A stretch of 64,000 bases of DNA from Pithys albifrons albifrons. Taxonomy: Eukaryota > Chordata > Aves > Passeriformes > Thamnophilidae. Shown here in pieces: positions 13,623-26,900 of the stretch; the first letter of the stretch is position 1, and every line of letters begins with the position of its first letter. A program made the position numbers and the translations under genes. The stretch lies in assembly GCF_047495875.1 (NCBI RefSeq), contig NC_092458.1, positions 106,952,227 to 107,016,226 of the forward strand. The letters are read 5' to 3'. The notes below the pieces were generated by a model that made no database searches, was not told where the DNA came from, and saw only the letters and a program-made list of their open reading frames with translations.

Positions 13623-16600
13623 CCTGACCCTAGAAGAAGGGCTGTTCTATTCCCTGCAAAACCAATAGAAGTGATGTCAAACCTTCTATTTTCTCCTGCC
13701 TAGGAAAGGCCAACAAATTCCACTACAAGCACATGGCAAAAGGGACTGGGAAATAGTAATAAATTCAGGCAAACACAATTGTTAAATCTACAGAGTTGCA
13801 TTATGTATGAAGAGCAGTCATTGCAATGAATGTGAATTTCTTGGGAAATACATGTTCTCTAGAAGAAAGAAACAGGTGGGAGGAGGTCCATGATAGGCTT
13901 GGAGGGTTTGAGAAGGTCATTTCATTTTTTGTATCTTGCCAGAATTTGTTCTGACATGCCTAGAAATCTCTGCTAGGCATGAGAACTGTCTGCTGACAGC
14001 AAGAACACAGAAAATCTGCCTGTGCCAAGAAGTCATACACAAATGAGGGACAAGAGGACTGGAGGGCAAGTGGTGTTCCTTAACGGTTCACATACCTTGG
14101 CTGCTTAATTTAAATCTGGCCAGTGTCCCACAGTGTGCATGTTCCCTGGGCAGAGCCCACAATGTCCTCAACCTCCTAAGGCCTATTCCTTCATGCCAAT
14201 CAAATATATGAATGTCCCTCTCTCTGACCTGGGCTTTCTCAAATGACCCATGTTCAGGGATCTCAGGTTTCGAAGTTTGTTTCTTCATGGGTCCTCTGTG
14301 CTTACAGTGAGTGAGGATTAGATAAACCCTTACTACTGTCTCATTACTTTCCCATTATGGAAGCTGTGCAACCCAGGTTTTCCAGAATACCTGTCTCCCT
14401 TCCTCATTCATGGTTTCTGGAGGAGATCTCCATGTATGGAAGGGCTCTCTTTTGTGTGCCATACATGGGTTTTTAGGGTGGAACACCAAAGGTGTAGACA
14501 TGTACAAGTCAGCATTAGGACACGGAGACAGCTCAAGAATGTGCAGGGCCATAGAATGGTTTTAACAGGCTGTGGACAAGCAGTTTGACACTGCTTGGCT
14601 ACCAGTCAAGTCCATATGGTCAATGGAGGACATGGGAGGATTTCAGCCTTAAGCATTCCCAAGCCTTATCTTTCCTGCAGAAGGAACTGAAACCAAACTG
14701 TGTGAATCATAGCTCCCCTGAATGCAAACAAACATACCAGCATTGAGAGTTACTTGGTGACTTGGGATTGAGTTTGAATACAGCAGTGTGTACTCTGCCA
14801 TCATGACAGACAGCCTGTGCTGCTTCTGCTCTCAGTTTCTGAAGCACCCTCCTCTGGACTCTACTAACCTGCTTCGCTCACATACCTGGTCTCAGTGGCT
14901 GCTCCTGCAGCTGGTTAGCTCAAACAGCTGAAAATCAGGCCCCAGCCTTTTGTTACTTTTCTGTGAAAAGAAACAAGGTCCTCAAGACTGTGATGCACAT
15001 TATATCACAGATCTCTCTAAAATGTTCACCTTCATATTCGAGTACAGTCCCTTGCTGGCTATCAAAAAAAAACACTCCAGGGAAAGCACTTCTTAAAATA
15101 CTATTGGCAATAACCTTAGACTTTAGAGAGTGTAAATGTAAAAGAAATGTAAAGAGAAAGCCATTCATGTGGGGGAAAAGCACTTTGGAAAAAAATGAAT
15201 ACAGCAAAACTGAGGAACTTGCATGGTTTAAAGAAATCTTCCTGAATATTACCTAACTATTTTGCCTCCTAATTTTGCTCTCATCTCTAACATAAGACGT
15301 GAATGGCTAGAATCGTTCTTTACACCAGCATATTAAAATAAAATGTAACTTACTCAAGAAGAGTTATTTCTCTTTAAACCTCTGTGTGGTAAAAAAATAC
15401 AGCAAATACTTATTGTACTTCCTTGTCAATGTTACAAGCTACATGGCTAACTAAAGACAGTGATGAAGTATCAAAAATACTAAAAGACTACAATAGCCAA
15501 TAACTGCACCACTCAATTAATGCTATGTGCCTGCCTATAGGACATCTACTTGTCTTAGTTCTGATTTTTTTTTTTTTAGACAAAATGAACTAGCAATCTT
15601 TGCTCATTTCAAATTTGTTAAGCAAAATGTGCTTGGTAACCCAGAAAAGGCTTCCATCTGGGGCTTTGGAGGGGTTGCTTTTTCATTTTGCTTTCAGAGT
15701 GGAGGGAAAGCCATCATCAGTGGAAGGAGTTCTGTCACAAGAGTGACTTTGTCAGCTACGACTTCATTTCATTAGAGAAAAAAATGGGAAAATTGACTGG
15801 CTTGAATTGAATTTGTGGACATATTTAAAACTTAGTTAAGGGATTAAAAGCATTGTATGTTATGAAAAGGATAAAGACTGGTTATATGGGACAGGCCCTA
15901 CAGGTGTTTGCTGAGGTCTGTGAAAGGAAAGATGATGGCTGAGTGTCCAACAGAACAGAACCTGTGCATGAGAGAAGGTGTGTATTCTCTGACTTATAGT
16001 TTTAACATAGCAATGAATGTGTGTTTACTGTAAGGCTGATTTGTCCTTTGAGGCAGACCCAACACCTACAATTTTTTCATAAAATTAGTCTCTGCAACAC
16101 TGTAGTTTTGTGTTTTACTCTGGCAAAAGACCTAAATCTTGCCAAAGTGGCAGAGAAATTAGACATTATTTGACAAAAAGAAACAAATTTGTGTGAGACA
16201 TGATTCAACAATATAAGATGCTAGAAAACAGGTTTAGGTACATACTGTACAGTACTTCATAATTTCAAAATTGAGTACAGGGGATCATTTAATTAAAACC
16301 TATTCAACTGAAAATCCTATTTATCTGAAACAAATGTTTGTCCTATCTATAATATCAACAAACTATTCACATGAGCAACTAGCAATAAACAACAGAAAGA
16401 TGCACAATGAATGTCAATTAACACAATTTGCTATCAAATAAACTTGCAGTTTATGTATACAGCTTTAGTACTGTCCTGTGTATCCATTATAAAGGTCAAT
16501 TAACCTCAATTGCAGCTAGTCAGCTTGTTCTAAAACAAAATCAGCATAAGATCTCTCTCTTTTTTTTTCTTTTTTTTTTTTTTTAATGAGCATCTCAGCA

Positions 16601-19600
16601 ATTCAGTTGCCTGGCATTGAAGAACTTCTAAACTGCTATAAGTCTTTGCTAAAGGTTTTATGTTAGGAAATGTCAAAAAAAAAAAAAAAGGGAAAAAACA
16701 AGAAAAAAGAGAGAGTGAGATTGGCTGAAATTGTCAAGGTGTCACAGTGTGGCTGCATAAGGCTTTTAAAATATTCATTATTCAGCACATAATCATGGAT
16801 TCAGAACAACAAAGAGCTTTGGTATATGTGTGCCTCAAAGGATGAAAATCTTCCTAAGTAAAGCTTTCGATGCATACACTAATCCAAGACTATACTAACA
16901 AATCTCTTGAAATGGAAATCCTTGCTGAAAACGGCCTGTGTGCTTTAAACACTATCAAAGGGGTTTTTTCCCCCTCTCCCCTTTGGCTGCAGAATGTCAG
17001 CATTTATGGTAAAAGTCAATCAGGTGCTCACTTGTTTTGCTTAATCAGGAAGAAGTGGTACCACGTGAGCAGTGGGAGCCCTCATATGGAATTGCACAAG
17101 CATCACTCACTCAAAGGACCATCAATGCTGTAGAAAGCAAAGGCAGGTGGTTAGAAGTCTGACATATTGGTCTGTGAAAAAGGCATATGCATAACACTTC
17201 AAATAAGAATATTTGCGATCACTCTCAAAAACACGTGTGAAACACTGGACTTAGAGAAACACTAGTTTTCTCAGGAGCTAATTATTACATTGCTAATAAA
17301 AAACTCCACATACACAGACATAAAAAAACCCCAAAGCAAAACCAAACAAAATCCAAACGAAACCAAAAACCAAAGAACCAATATGGATTATTGATCACTT
17401 TGCAGGACATCCTTCAGTGGTCATTTCAGCCATTGACCACACTGACCATTGATTAAGGCTTATATCCGATCTGACAGTGTTTAAGAGGCTGTTTAAGTCA
17501 ATTCTTAAAAAAAATAATGGAAAAAGGGGTGGCTGATATCATGAATCATGATTCTGGCCCTGTCAAATGCTTCTGCAGTCTTTTTGAAGCTGATGATATT
17601 TACAAAATAACTACAGTGGTGTATTCTCTCTTTAGAAAAGAAAACATATGAAACTGTACAATGACCTAGGGGGGGAAAAATTGCTTTCTTGGTGTCTACT
17701 AACACACCTTCTTTCTCAGAAGGTTAACTGGGGCTCTGTGCTTTCTGTGTCCTTTATGAACTTTGTCTTTGCTGTAGGCAGACAGTGTTCAGTGCTCAGT
17801 GCAATTTTTTCTGATATTACTGCTACTGCAGTTCATGGAATACTAAAAAAAAACAACAAAAAAACAGCTAAAACTTGAGAACCTAATTATACCAGACACA
17901 AACCAGTAGGAAAATGTTTTGTTTTCTGGGTAAAATTCACCTGTGTCCCTAAGGCCTACGAAATACTTGGTTACAATTGTAGTCTGAAAATGACAGGGTC
18001 TCTTTACTACTTTAGACTATCCTGTCTCAGTGCTTTTTCCTACTTCAGTGCTTAATTCTTCCTAACGGTGATCTTTACTTACCATTTCACTGCTCTAGCA
18101 AACATCAAACTGCATTACACTGTTTAACTTACCAGGGCTACAGCAGTAAAAAGAACAACTAACATTCACTAAAAAGTAAGAGTCTCATCTCTGGCTGATG
18201 TGCTTTCAAAATTCAGCTACAAACTCAAAGAGAGTTCATGACTACAGAAGCCGGAGGAAAATATTATTTCATTTTTTCACACTGCTAAAAGAAGCCCCCC
18301 TGAAAACAAGTCAGTGTCTGAATCTTAACATTGTGGTTCCAGCATGAGATAGAGTGAAACCAATATGCTTGGCTTGTCCAGCTAATGTGAGTGGCTGATC
18401 TGTACTGACCAGGCTAGAATCTTCTACTAACCCTTAAGTTCCATGTAAAAAAGAGAAAATGTGCAGATATTGATCCAGGGTATGCAGAGATGCTGCAGTT
18501 CCTTCAACTAAAAAAAATATTTACTCACTGGTTGAAAAACTTTGCAATCAAATAGATCTGTGCCCCTGTAAGAACTACTTGCACCTCATAAATCATGCTT
18601 TGGTCTGGTAACAGTATAAGAAATAGACCATCTGAGTCAGCCAGCTTGGTGTAAGGTAATACCTCCTAAAAGGCATCCTGAACATCATCAGGGTCTTGTG
18701 AAACAACATTTTGATTAGCTAAGTGAAAATGAATCACAAGTGTTGGCATACAGCTATGCTATCATTTTATTCAAAGAATGATCAATCAGTAGTAGAGTGA
18801 TGAAACACAAAACAGAAAGATCAATTCAAGACATTATATTCTTACGAGTCTCCTAGATCCTCTACTCAAGATCTGATAGTTTCCACAAGACTTATAAGAC
18901 ATGGATGATAATTACAAAGATATGGTAATTGAGGGCATTAAATCAAGCGTGTGAGCTAGATCTGCTGTCACAGCAAGAACAACTTCACTGAGAACTGGCA
19001 GACAAGGATTTTCTTCCCCCTTGACTGGCACAGCAAGATCCTCATCCAGCCACTGGCACAGTAACAGGTTCCACTTTAAATCTATCCTATCTACACCCTG
19101 TTGAAGTAATTCAGTTAATTGCATGCATCAGTCTTTGGAGAACTCTTTTATACTGCTAGTTATGTCCTTGGATGAGTAGGGTAGCAATCAAACACTGAGG
19201 GGGCACGCTGCTGCCTGCTAGACCTGGAATCACTGCTACAGAGCCAAGAGTCCACTTAAGCACCAAGGAACCCAGCAGCCCACGAGATCAACTAAGCTTT
19301 TAAATGCTATAAATTAGTCAAGAAGGGATGTGCTGTAAGCATAAATCTGTGAGCCATGGTGCACAGCACTAAACAGCCAGCCAGAGCATGACTTGACAAT
19401 TTAAAGAATTTGATTGTAATGTTAGTTTACTAAATTTCTTTTTTTACCTTTAGGGGAAAAAAAAAGACAAAGGAAAGAAAGACTGAGTAAAACCAAAAGA
19501 ATTGCAATGAAGGCCAGACAAAAGATTCACCCAGACAGATGAGACACAGTTCTTCTACAGACTGTGCCAATATTGACTTCCACATAAAGTCCTATTTTTT

Positions 19601-22600
19601 TACAGAAAAGGTTAACCTTCCACAATTTACTTACTCATGAAATATAAGGTGAACAGAGACACTAGTGCAAATGATCCAGTATATTAAAAAATGCATTGAG
19701 CCAGGAAACATTCAAAGTTCTGTTATAAATTATCTTTTAAGGTCTGGAATAGTAGACAGAGTGGCTGTGCCAAGCCCTATTAACGGGAATAGATGGATTT
19801 AGAGGGAATCTTCTTTTAGATTCGGTCTCTAAAAGATATAGAGGCTTTCTGTCCCACTCATCCTTTAAAGATTATTTTTAAAAAGGGTTATGGATAGCCA
19901 ATCATGTTGTTAGGAGCTGAGCAGCAAAGTAGATATGGGCAACTGGAAGTATATATTTCAAAGGAGTAAGGTATAATAACAGCTGTTTGATCCCTTCCTA
20001 TCCTATCCCATAAAAATTATCACTATCATTTATAAGGGTGGGGGAGAGAGAGGATAAGTTGGTTTGGTCAGCTTTTGATATGCACTGAAAATGTTAGGCT
20101 GTGTTGTTCTCCTTCCCCTATTGCCCTCAGGCAGCAGTCAGAGCAGAAACTAGAGACAAGCAGTTGATCTGAATAATATAGCTCTTCTACTTCTCTCTCC
20201 AACCTGGGACAGCAGAGAGAAGCATTCACACCGCTCTCCTTTATTTTTACTACGGTTTCACTGAGGCAGAAAATTCATGGCAATGCTTGGAGTTTGAAAG
20301 AGCAGAGCCTATGAAGAAATTCCCCCAAATTTCCCACTGACAGGGGAGCTGAAAAGCACATAGGTGTTAGATCCTAACTTAAGGCTTGATTGCATGAAAT
20401 AGCCCATTTGGGGTAGTAATACTGTGCCAGGTCTCTGTGCAGACAATTTTATTCTGCAGTTATATAGCAATTCTTTCCTCTTTATGAAGAATCTAGGGTT
20501 GTGGGGAAGTTTTTGTACCGATCACTTCCAATTAAACCCCAATTACAAAACCCTAGCACATATTTCTTGGCAGAGGCAAATCTTCACGAGGAGAAAATTG
20601 CTAAACTTTAGAATCAGAGAGCATAGAGATGGGATGAATCCCTTTTCCTATGGGACTATCCCTTAGCATTTAAGTTTACAACTTGACATTTTCTGAGATG
20701 AATGGAAAGGTTTTCATACTGAGTGGGACTGTCTTTAAAATGAATTGTACTTTTCCTTTAAATATGAGTAATGTACTAGCTAGTGAGAAGTAAATGGGAT
20801 GAAAATAGAAAGACAAAAAAAATATCTTTCCTTAGGTACAAGATCTGATATAGGGATATTTGCTATGTAGGCTGTGTTGAAAACCCTCTAATGCTTTGGA
20901 GGGACCATTCTGGTCTAGCTTACCTGCTGTGATTGAGGCAGAACAGGGTTGGTGTTGAGATAGCAAGAGAAATTCCTGTGGAAAAGGATTTAATCTGGCA
21001 GGTGTATTGACCCTGGCTAACAAGAAATGCCAAAGAGATGCGGGTTTGAAAAGAGGTTTGAGGAGACCTTGCTCCAGTGTACAGTCCTTCAGTCAGCTTA
21101 TGTGAATCCAGTGTTGCATAGCTTTGCAAAGCCAGAAGAGACAGCAGACTGTGCTGTCAACTGGGTTTGGGTTTCACAGTTCTTTGCTCAATATGTGAAG
21201 CTTTTGTGAGGGCCATTCAAGTGCAGCAGTCAAGCATGGAGCAACCGAGAGACCATGTCCTCACATGTTCAGGCACTCTTTACAAGCTGCAGTACTGTAA
21301 TATTGCATGAAATACTACTCTGAGCCAAAAATGGTTTCTCCTACACCAGACAGAAGGTAAATTAGCAGTAGTGATTTTTACACCCACATTTTCTCAATCA
21401 TTTTTAAGTCAGTTGGTAACTTACATAGTTACTTTCTTAGCAAGAAAAGTGCTTGTGCAGTATCTGCCTGACGTGCTCTAACTATCTGGCATTTAATCAT
21501 CCTTTTTAATTTAACCAAGAAAGATAACTCCACTTGTGTCTAGTCTCTTCAGGAGGTGACTTACTTCCTGTGTAATTTCACTTTTTGCGGCATGAAAAAC
21601 AACTATGCTGTTCATCTCCTCCTGCCTCCTCATTTTTAGCTCTAAGGTACAGAGCTTGGTACTGTTGCACATTATGCCAGAGGTCTATTAAGCAGCATAC
21701 TGGTGCACCGATCTGGAAAAATGTATCAGGCAATGATGCTGGCTGCATTCAGCACGAGCCTCGTAAATCCTGGGCACATTCTCTGCATCGCTTCAGAGAT
21801 GCCGAGGTAAAAGAGAGAAGCTGTGCTATACCTGCATGCATGACTGATTGCCAGCATTGAAATGTTCCCTCGGAGTGTGCTGCTGCTCCTTTGCCACCTG
21901 TGCTCTGAGAGGCATGTCAGCAGGAGAGGCAGAGACAAGGAAGGGAAAGAGGGGCACAGGGGATGCGCCTGGGCTACACCATCCGTATTCATTGGGACAC
22001 ACTGTTAGATGCTTCATGTCAGAGCAGCTCCCTGGCTTCCCCAACCTGGCTGTGGGCTGGCAGCCAGACACAGAGTTAGGAAGTCATAACTAGTTCCTGA
22101 CTCTGCTTCAACAAATGTGGACTCAGCAAAGCTGAAGCTCTGGCCCAGTGCCTTTGCTGAATACAGAGCCTGAGATGCTAGTGTATTTTTACCACTCCCA
22201 TTCTCTCTCAAAGTCTGAGACCGGAACTTTTATGCAGAATTCATTCGCTGAGTTTTTAATTCTTTGCAGGCAAAACAGTGTGTCAGCAGGTATTGTCTTG
22301 CTCTCTGAAGAAAGTAATCATCTTCAGCAGCACTTACAGTCAGAGGGTCTCCAGGGCAGAACTCAAGCTCTGCAAAGGCAAAGGAGATGTTTGAAAGAAG
22401 GGGCTCTGGATTCAGCTCCAAAGTCTGTCAAACATTTTAAGTATGTCACATGGCACAACTTGGAAAGTATCACTGTCCCTGTATTATGGGCATAAATAGT
22501 AATGTAAAGAGATAGAAATTTTGCTAAAGGCTCCTACACAAAACAGTGGTGGTAGAAGTTATGAATGATATCCTGTGTTTGCTTGTATTCACCTTGGATC

Positions 22601-23466
22601 ATGCACCTCTCTGGGTATCAGCATCTCAGCTCTCACTGGTATAAGCTGGCCCAGAATTTGGAAAAAACCTCTCAGCTTCTACCTGCAAGGGAGCTTTAAA
22701 AGTGTGCCTGTCTGCCATCAGCAGTGAGCCACCAGGTGTGAAGCCAAGCTGCCCATGCACCGCTCCGTGATGTGTGTCTGCTTGAGCCATCCTGAGCTTG
22801 GCACTTGGTTTTACCTGAGGGTAGCATTGAACTGCATGGCCATGTGGGGAGACAGTGGTGGCATTGCCAGCCTCACACTTGCCTGTGAGGGGCAGTCAAG
22901 CTGGGACCACCTCACCAAGGAAAGCCTTCTGGGGGCTGGGAGCTCCAGCAGCCATGGGTCATGGCCTGGCTGATCTCCCTTCATTACCAGCACACAGGGA
23001 AAGAATCCTGGCTGCAGGGGCCACCATGAGAGGCAGGTGGGACATGTGGGAGGGGAAGACATGGAAGGTCACAGCCTCGGCCAGGCATGGGGGAGGGGAA
23101 GGCAAGTCTGGAGTGCAATGTCTTGTGTCAAGGAGCACCTGTGAGTGGGCTGAGGGACCTCAGAGTCTCCTGGAGCTCCTCCAGACCTCACACCTCGGCT
23201 GCTGGGTGCTCCTCCATGCTGTAAGTAGATGGAGAGAGGAGTGCCTCCCATTTGGAAAGGGGAGTAATTAAGACATCAGGAGTTAATTTATTTGCTTTTG
23301 CCCTAAAACATTGCATTAGGAAGCTCCTGTTTTCTGCAGGGTTTACAAAGGATAAAAAATGGATGAAGAGGCCAGGGGACCAAGCTCTGGCAGATGAGGC
23401 GAGAGCCGTGCTGAGGAATACCTCATGTTAAACAAGCAGGATAATTATTCTGCTCTACTTAGCACC
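13623..23466. other. intergenic, no gene seen
   Basis: I found no supported gene in this 9.8 kb. It contains a poly-T tract (16559-16584) facing an A-rich tract (16674-16710), C/A-rich low-complexity sequence near 17320-17380, and a G+C-rich part around 22740-23260. The longer frames in the G+C-rich part run on both strands at once, which is expected by chance in such composition. Confidence 0.55.
16559..16715. repeat. poly-T tract followed by oligo-A/AG tract
   Basis: A CTCTCTCTTTTT...-rich run at about 16552-16584 is followed 90 bp later by a long A run (about 16675-16690). After it comes AAGAAAAAAGAGAGAGTGAG. The two tracts are roughly inverted with respect to each other and could pair. 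This is low-complexity sequence with no element identity assigned. Confidence 0.6.
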
Positions 23467-23905
23467 GGGTAGGCCTCATTCAGAGAATGGCATTCATTTT
23501 GGGGCACTGCATTTTAAAACAGACAGAGAAATTGGAGAGAGTTCAGAGGAGAGCAACAAAAATGATTTAAGAGTTAGTAAATAAGACCTCTGAGAAAAGG
23601 TTACGAGAGCAGGGGCTGCTCAGTCTGGAGGAAAGAGGACTGAGGGGAAGCATTACTGTCTACAAATATGCAAAGGGCTGTTATGGAGAGGACGTAGACC
23701 AATTATTCTCATTAGAGAACAAGGACAGAAGAAGAAATAATGGGTTTAAGATGCAGCAAGGGGGAATTTAGATTAAATATTAGGTAAATGTTATAACTAT
23801 TGGAAAACTTAGGCGATGGAACAAGTTTACAGTAAAGTTTGCAGAATCATCTTTACCAGTGAAATATGTGGCTGAGATGAAAGACTTGTCTATTGGGGCT
23901 AAGCT
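23467..23905 (+). mobile_element. ancient CR1/L3-like LINE fragment
   Basis: A much-diverged copy keeps the order of the CR1 RT C-terminus: GAGAGAGTTCAGAGGAGAGCAAC (the VQRRAT codons), then GGGCTGCTCAGTCTGGAGGAAAGAGGACTGAGGGG (the [10 protein letters not shown] region), then ...ATTAGAGAACAAGGACAGAAG. Frame and 3' tail are decayed, so it is older than the 37 kb and 52 kb copies. Confidence 0.65.
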
Positions 23906-26900
23906 AAGACTAAGGAAATACAGAACTGTTCTTCATTGCATAGAGGTGTTCCTGAGCCCCTCACAGGGTTCTTAATAAACACAAATTCAGCAGAAAATGA
24001 GGGGCTTGTGTATTCACACATGATGTGCATGTACATGAATACTGCTGAACTTAACACTAAAAAACATAAGAAATGCTATCAGTAGTCACTGATACTGTTA
24101 TCCCATGTTTTGTCCCAAAACACCATGTGTCCACATAAGTGTTTCTCCAACACTAAGGAAGTTATGACTGGTACATCAGCAAAACCGTATATACATTTTT
24201 GGGTTCCAGTTGTACATTATTTTTCCCACAGGATGGTGAGCTTGGCAGAAAGCTCACAGAGCTTAATTGACAACCAAAAGAATAATGTGGAAGTGCCATG
24301 GATGGCCAACCATGCTACAGCCATGGATGCTACCATGACAGCTCCATCATTCCACCTCTCTCCCTAGTTCAGATATAACTGCACAACTAAAACCACGTCC
24401 TTCCTACTCAATGGTTACCTTAACTACAAGCCAGATATTATTGCAAGCACAAGTTGAGAACCACAGATGGTAATGGAAGCACTGAGTCACTCCTACTACA
24501 ACCTGCATGTTAGAACACTGCAGAACCCGAGAAATGCCACTTTTATTGCTAAGAAAATAGAGTACAAACAGAAATACCCATATCTGAAACTCAAATGTGA
24601 CCTTATATCTAGATTATCTCTAAAATTTTTGTGAAGTGCTTTGAAAATCAACACAAGCAGCCACTGTACTTCAAAAGTTTAATAGCTATCAATACATTCA
24701 GTGAATTTTTTCTAAAACATCAATTTCACTTTTTGTCATTAAAAGAATATCCAATCCAAACCACACTAGGTCTAGTCTGGATCTTCAAAAGCTATTCTGC
24801 TAATTTCAAAAATCTTGGACTAAATAACACAATTAATGTTGTTGTGCCATTTAGCCTGGAGCAAGGGTTTATGCTGAAGTTATAATTTATTTGAAACAGA
24901 AAAAAAAAATAAATAGGCAGAGCTATCATGAGTGAAGTGTTAGTCTACCTGTAAAACACTGAAAAGGGAGACAGTGTAGTCAGGTGCAAGCACAAACTAC
25001 TTATTTGCTACCATACTGCAGTCATTGGGAAACACTCCTATCTTTGCTGTAGGTCAGTGCTCTGGAGAGGTTATCATCACTGACCAAGCTCTTCGTAACA
25101 TTTTTTGAGGCTATCATAAAGGCAAGCAAGAAGCATGTGCTGATAAAGAACTGATTTGAAATGTCAGCCCTATGGAAGAAGGTGCCAGCACAGCTAGCTG
25201 GACATTTTTTTTTTTCAAGTACATGAGGATTAAAACATTCCTGGTCAGGAAGAAAACCTCACAGAGAAGAAGCCAGAAGTCTGGCAGGGCTATGAACCTC
25301 ATAGTCATAGCAATAATTATGCAAATGACTAATAATAAGGAGTCGATAATCCAAAGGATGATCTCTGAAGTTAACAGCACCAAATTAGTCAGGGAGAAAA
25401 TCAATTATCTCCATTTGTGACTACAGAGCCTACAATAAGCAAATATACAGAAGTTACCATAGTCTCAGAAACCAGAATATCAACTTAAAAGTGAAAAATC
25501 CAAGGAAATTTACAAGAATCACTCAAAAAATACCCTCCTCATAAAAGGATGTATATCTGCCTTATTGACACAGCTACAATGTTATTCTAATATTCCTCAT
25601 CACAAAGGCTGACAGCCATCTAGAGATGTCAGTATCTACGAAAGAGATGCTGCACTGTGGTAAAAGCAGAATGAGGTGACTGCATCTCAAAAGCAGTACA
25701 GAAATCAAATTATCAGCAAATATTGTGGGCAAATTTAAAACATCTTTTCTCCTGCTGAGTGGTGTCTTACTCCGTAACTGGGTCACTGAAATTAATGGAA
25801 CTACTTGCAAGTAAAACAGTACTCTATGTGCCCTAGAGCATCAGAGTCTGACCCACAGTACATATTCAAATGTCACCTTGTATTTTAATGCATCTCAGAC
25901 TTGAGGGGGTTTAAAAATTATTATTAATTTAGAAATACATTCCTTGGAATCAGACTCTTTTTTTCACTAGAAGCACAAATGTCTTTAGAGGAGATGTCTG
26001 AACATTTGGCCACTTGTTACTAAAAATCCCATTTCCATGCCTGTGTAATCCACATTCCCTGAAGGGTTTGAGAGCAAGGAGCTTATCGTTGATGAAAAGG
26101 GAGAAGTGAAGCCTAAGGGCTCCTTGGGAACTCCAGATGGATGGAGGCCTCCAAGGGGAGGGTGCATTCCTCGAGCATCTGCTGGTGAGCCAGGAAGAAG
26201 ACTGTATGGACAGACCTCATTTCCATTGCAGTTAAGCATCGGGTTTAGGCACATTGGTTAAAACGCATTTAACCTTTGGATTTAAGGATAAAATACTATT
26301 ATCCCTATTGGGGGATAACTGACAAAAGGACTGTGTCAATTGTGCTTGGAATGATGAGATTCCCCAATTACAAGCACCGCCTTTATGACCACACTAGGGA
26401 AACCTCTGAAAAGACTGGGAAGGAAATGAGACAAGAAAAGTTTCATCCAGAACAGCTTATTTAGGAGTAAGGATTTCTCTCAGCCTCAGTGTATCCCTGG
26501 TATTTTCTAAAAATGGGAACAGAATGGTGTCACTTCTGAGACGCCAAAAAGAGCTGGAAGTACTTGGACTCAACCCATGGAGAGAGAGAAACCCAGCTGA
26601 GGGATATGGATAAGGACCTCCTAACCTTATTACATGATATGAGAGAAGGGACAGATGCTTTTCTCAATGTTAAAAAAAAAAAAAAAAGAATGAAAAGCAG
26701 TGAGAGATCTTTGTGCCACCCAGGTGATTTTCCCCAGTTCTGGCCAAAAATTCCTAGATTTAATGAAGAAGATGGGAAAAGTATTTCTAAATTGCCTCAC
26801 AACTTACATCTATGAGAGACAGACTGGGGTTAAGACTTCACTTGGAAGGGAAAGTCTCATCTAATACCATTTAAATGTTTCTCAAGCATATTCTGTGACT

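Noticed and set aside
22740..23271. G+C-rich block with frames of up to 138 codons on both strands
   Set aside because: Overlapping long frames on both strands are a composition effect. No motifs, splice sites or start context support a gene.
25114..25404. Minus-strand 96-codon frame, very hydrophobic, looks like two or three membrane segments
   Set aside because: T-rich strands yield Leu/Ile/Phe-rich translations by chance. There is no family match, no splice sites and no extension of the similarity beyond the frame.
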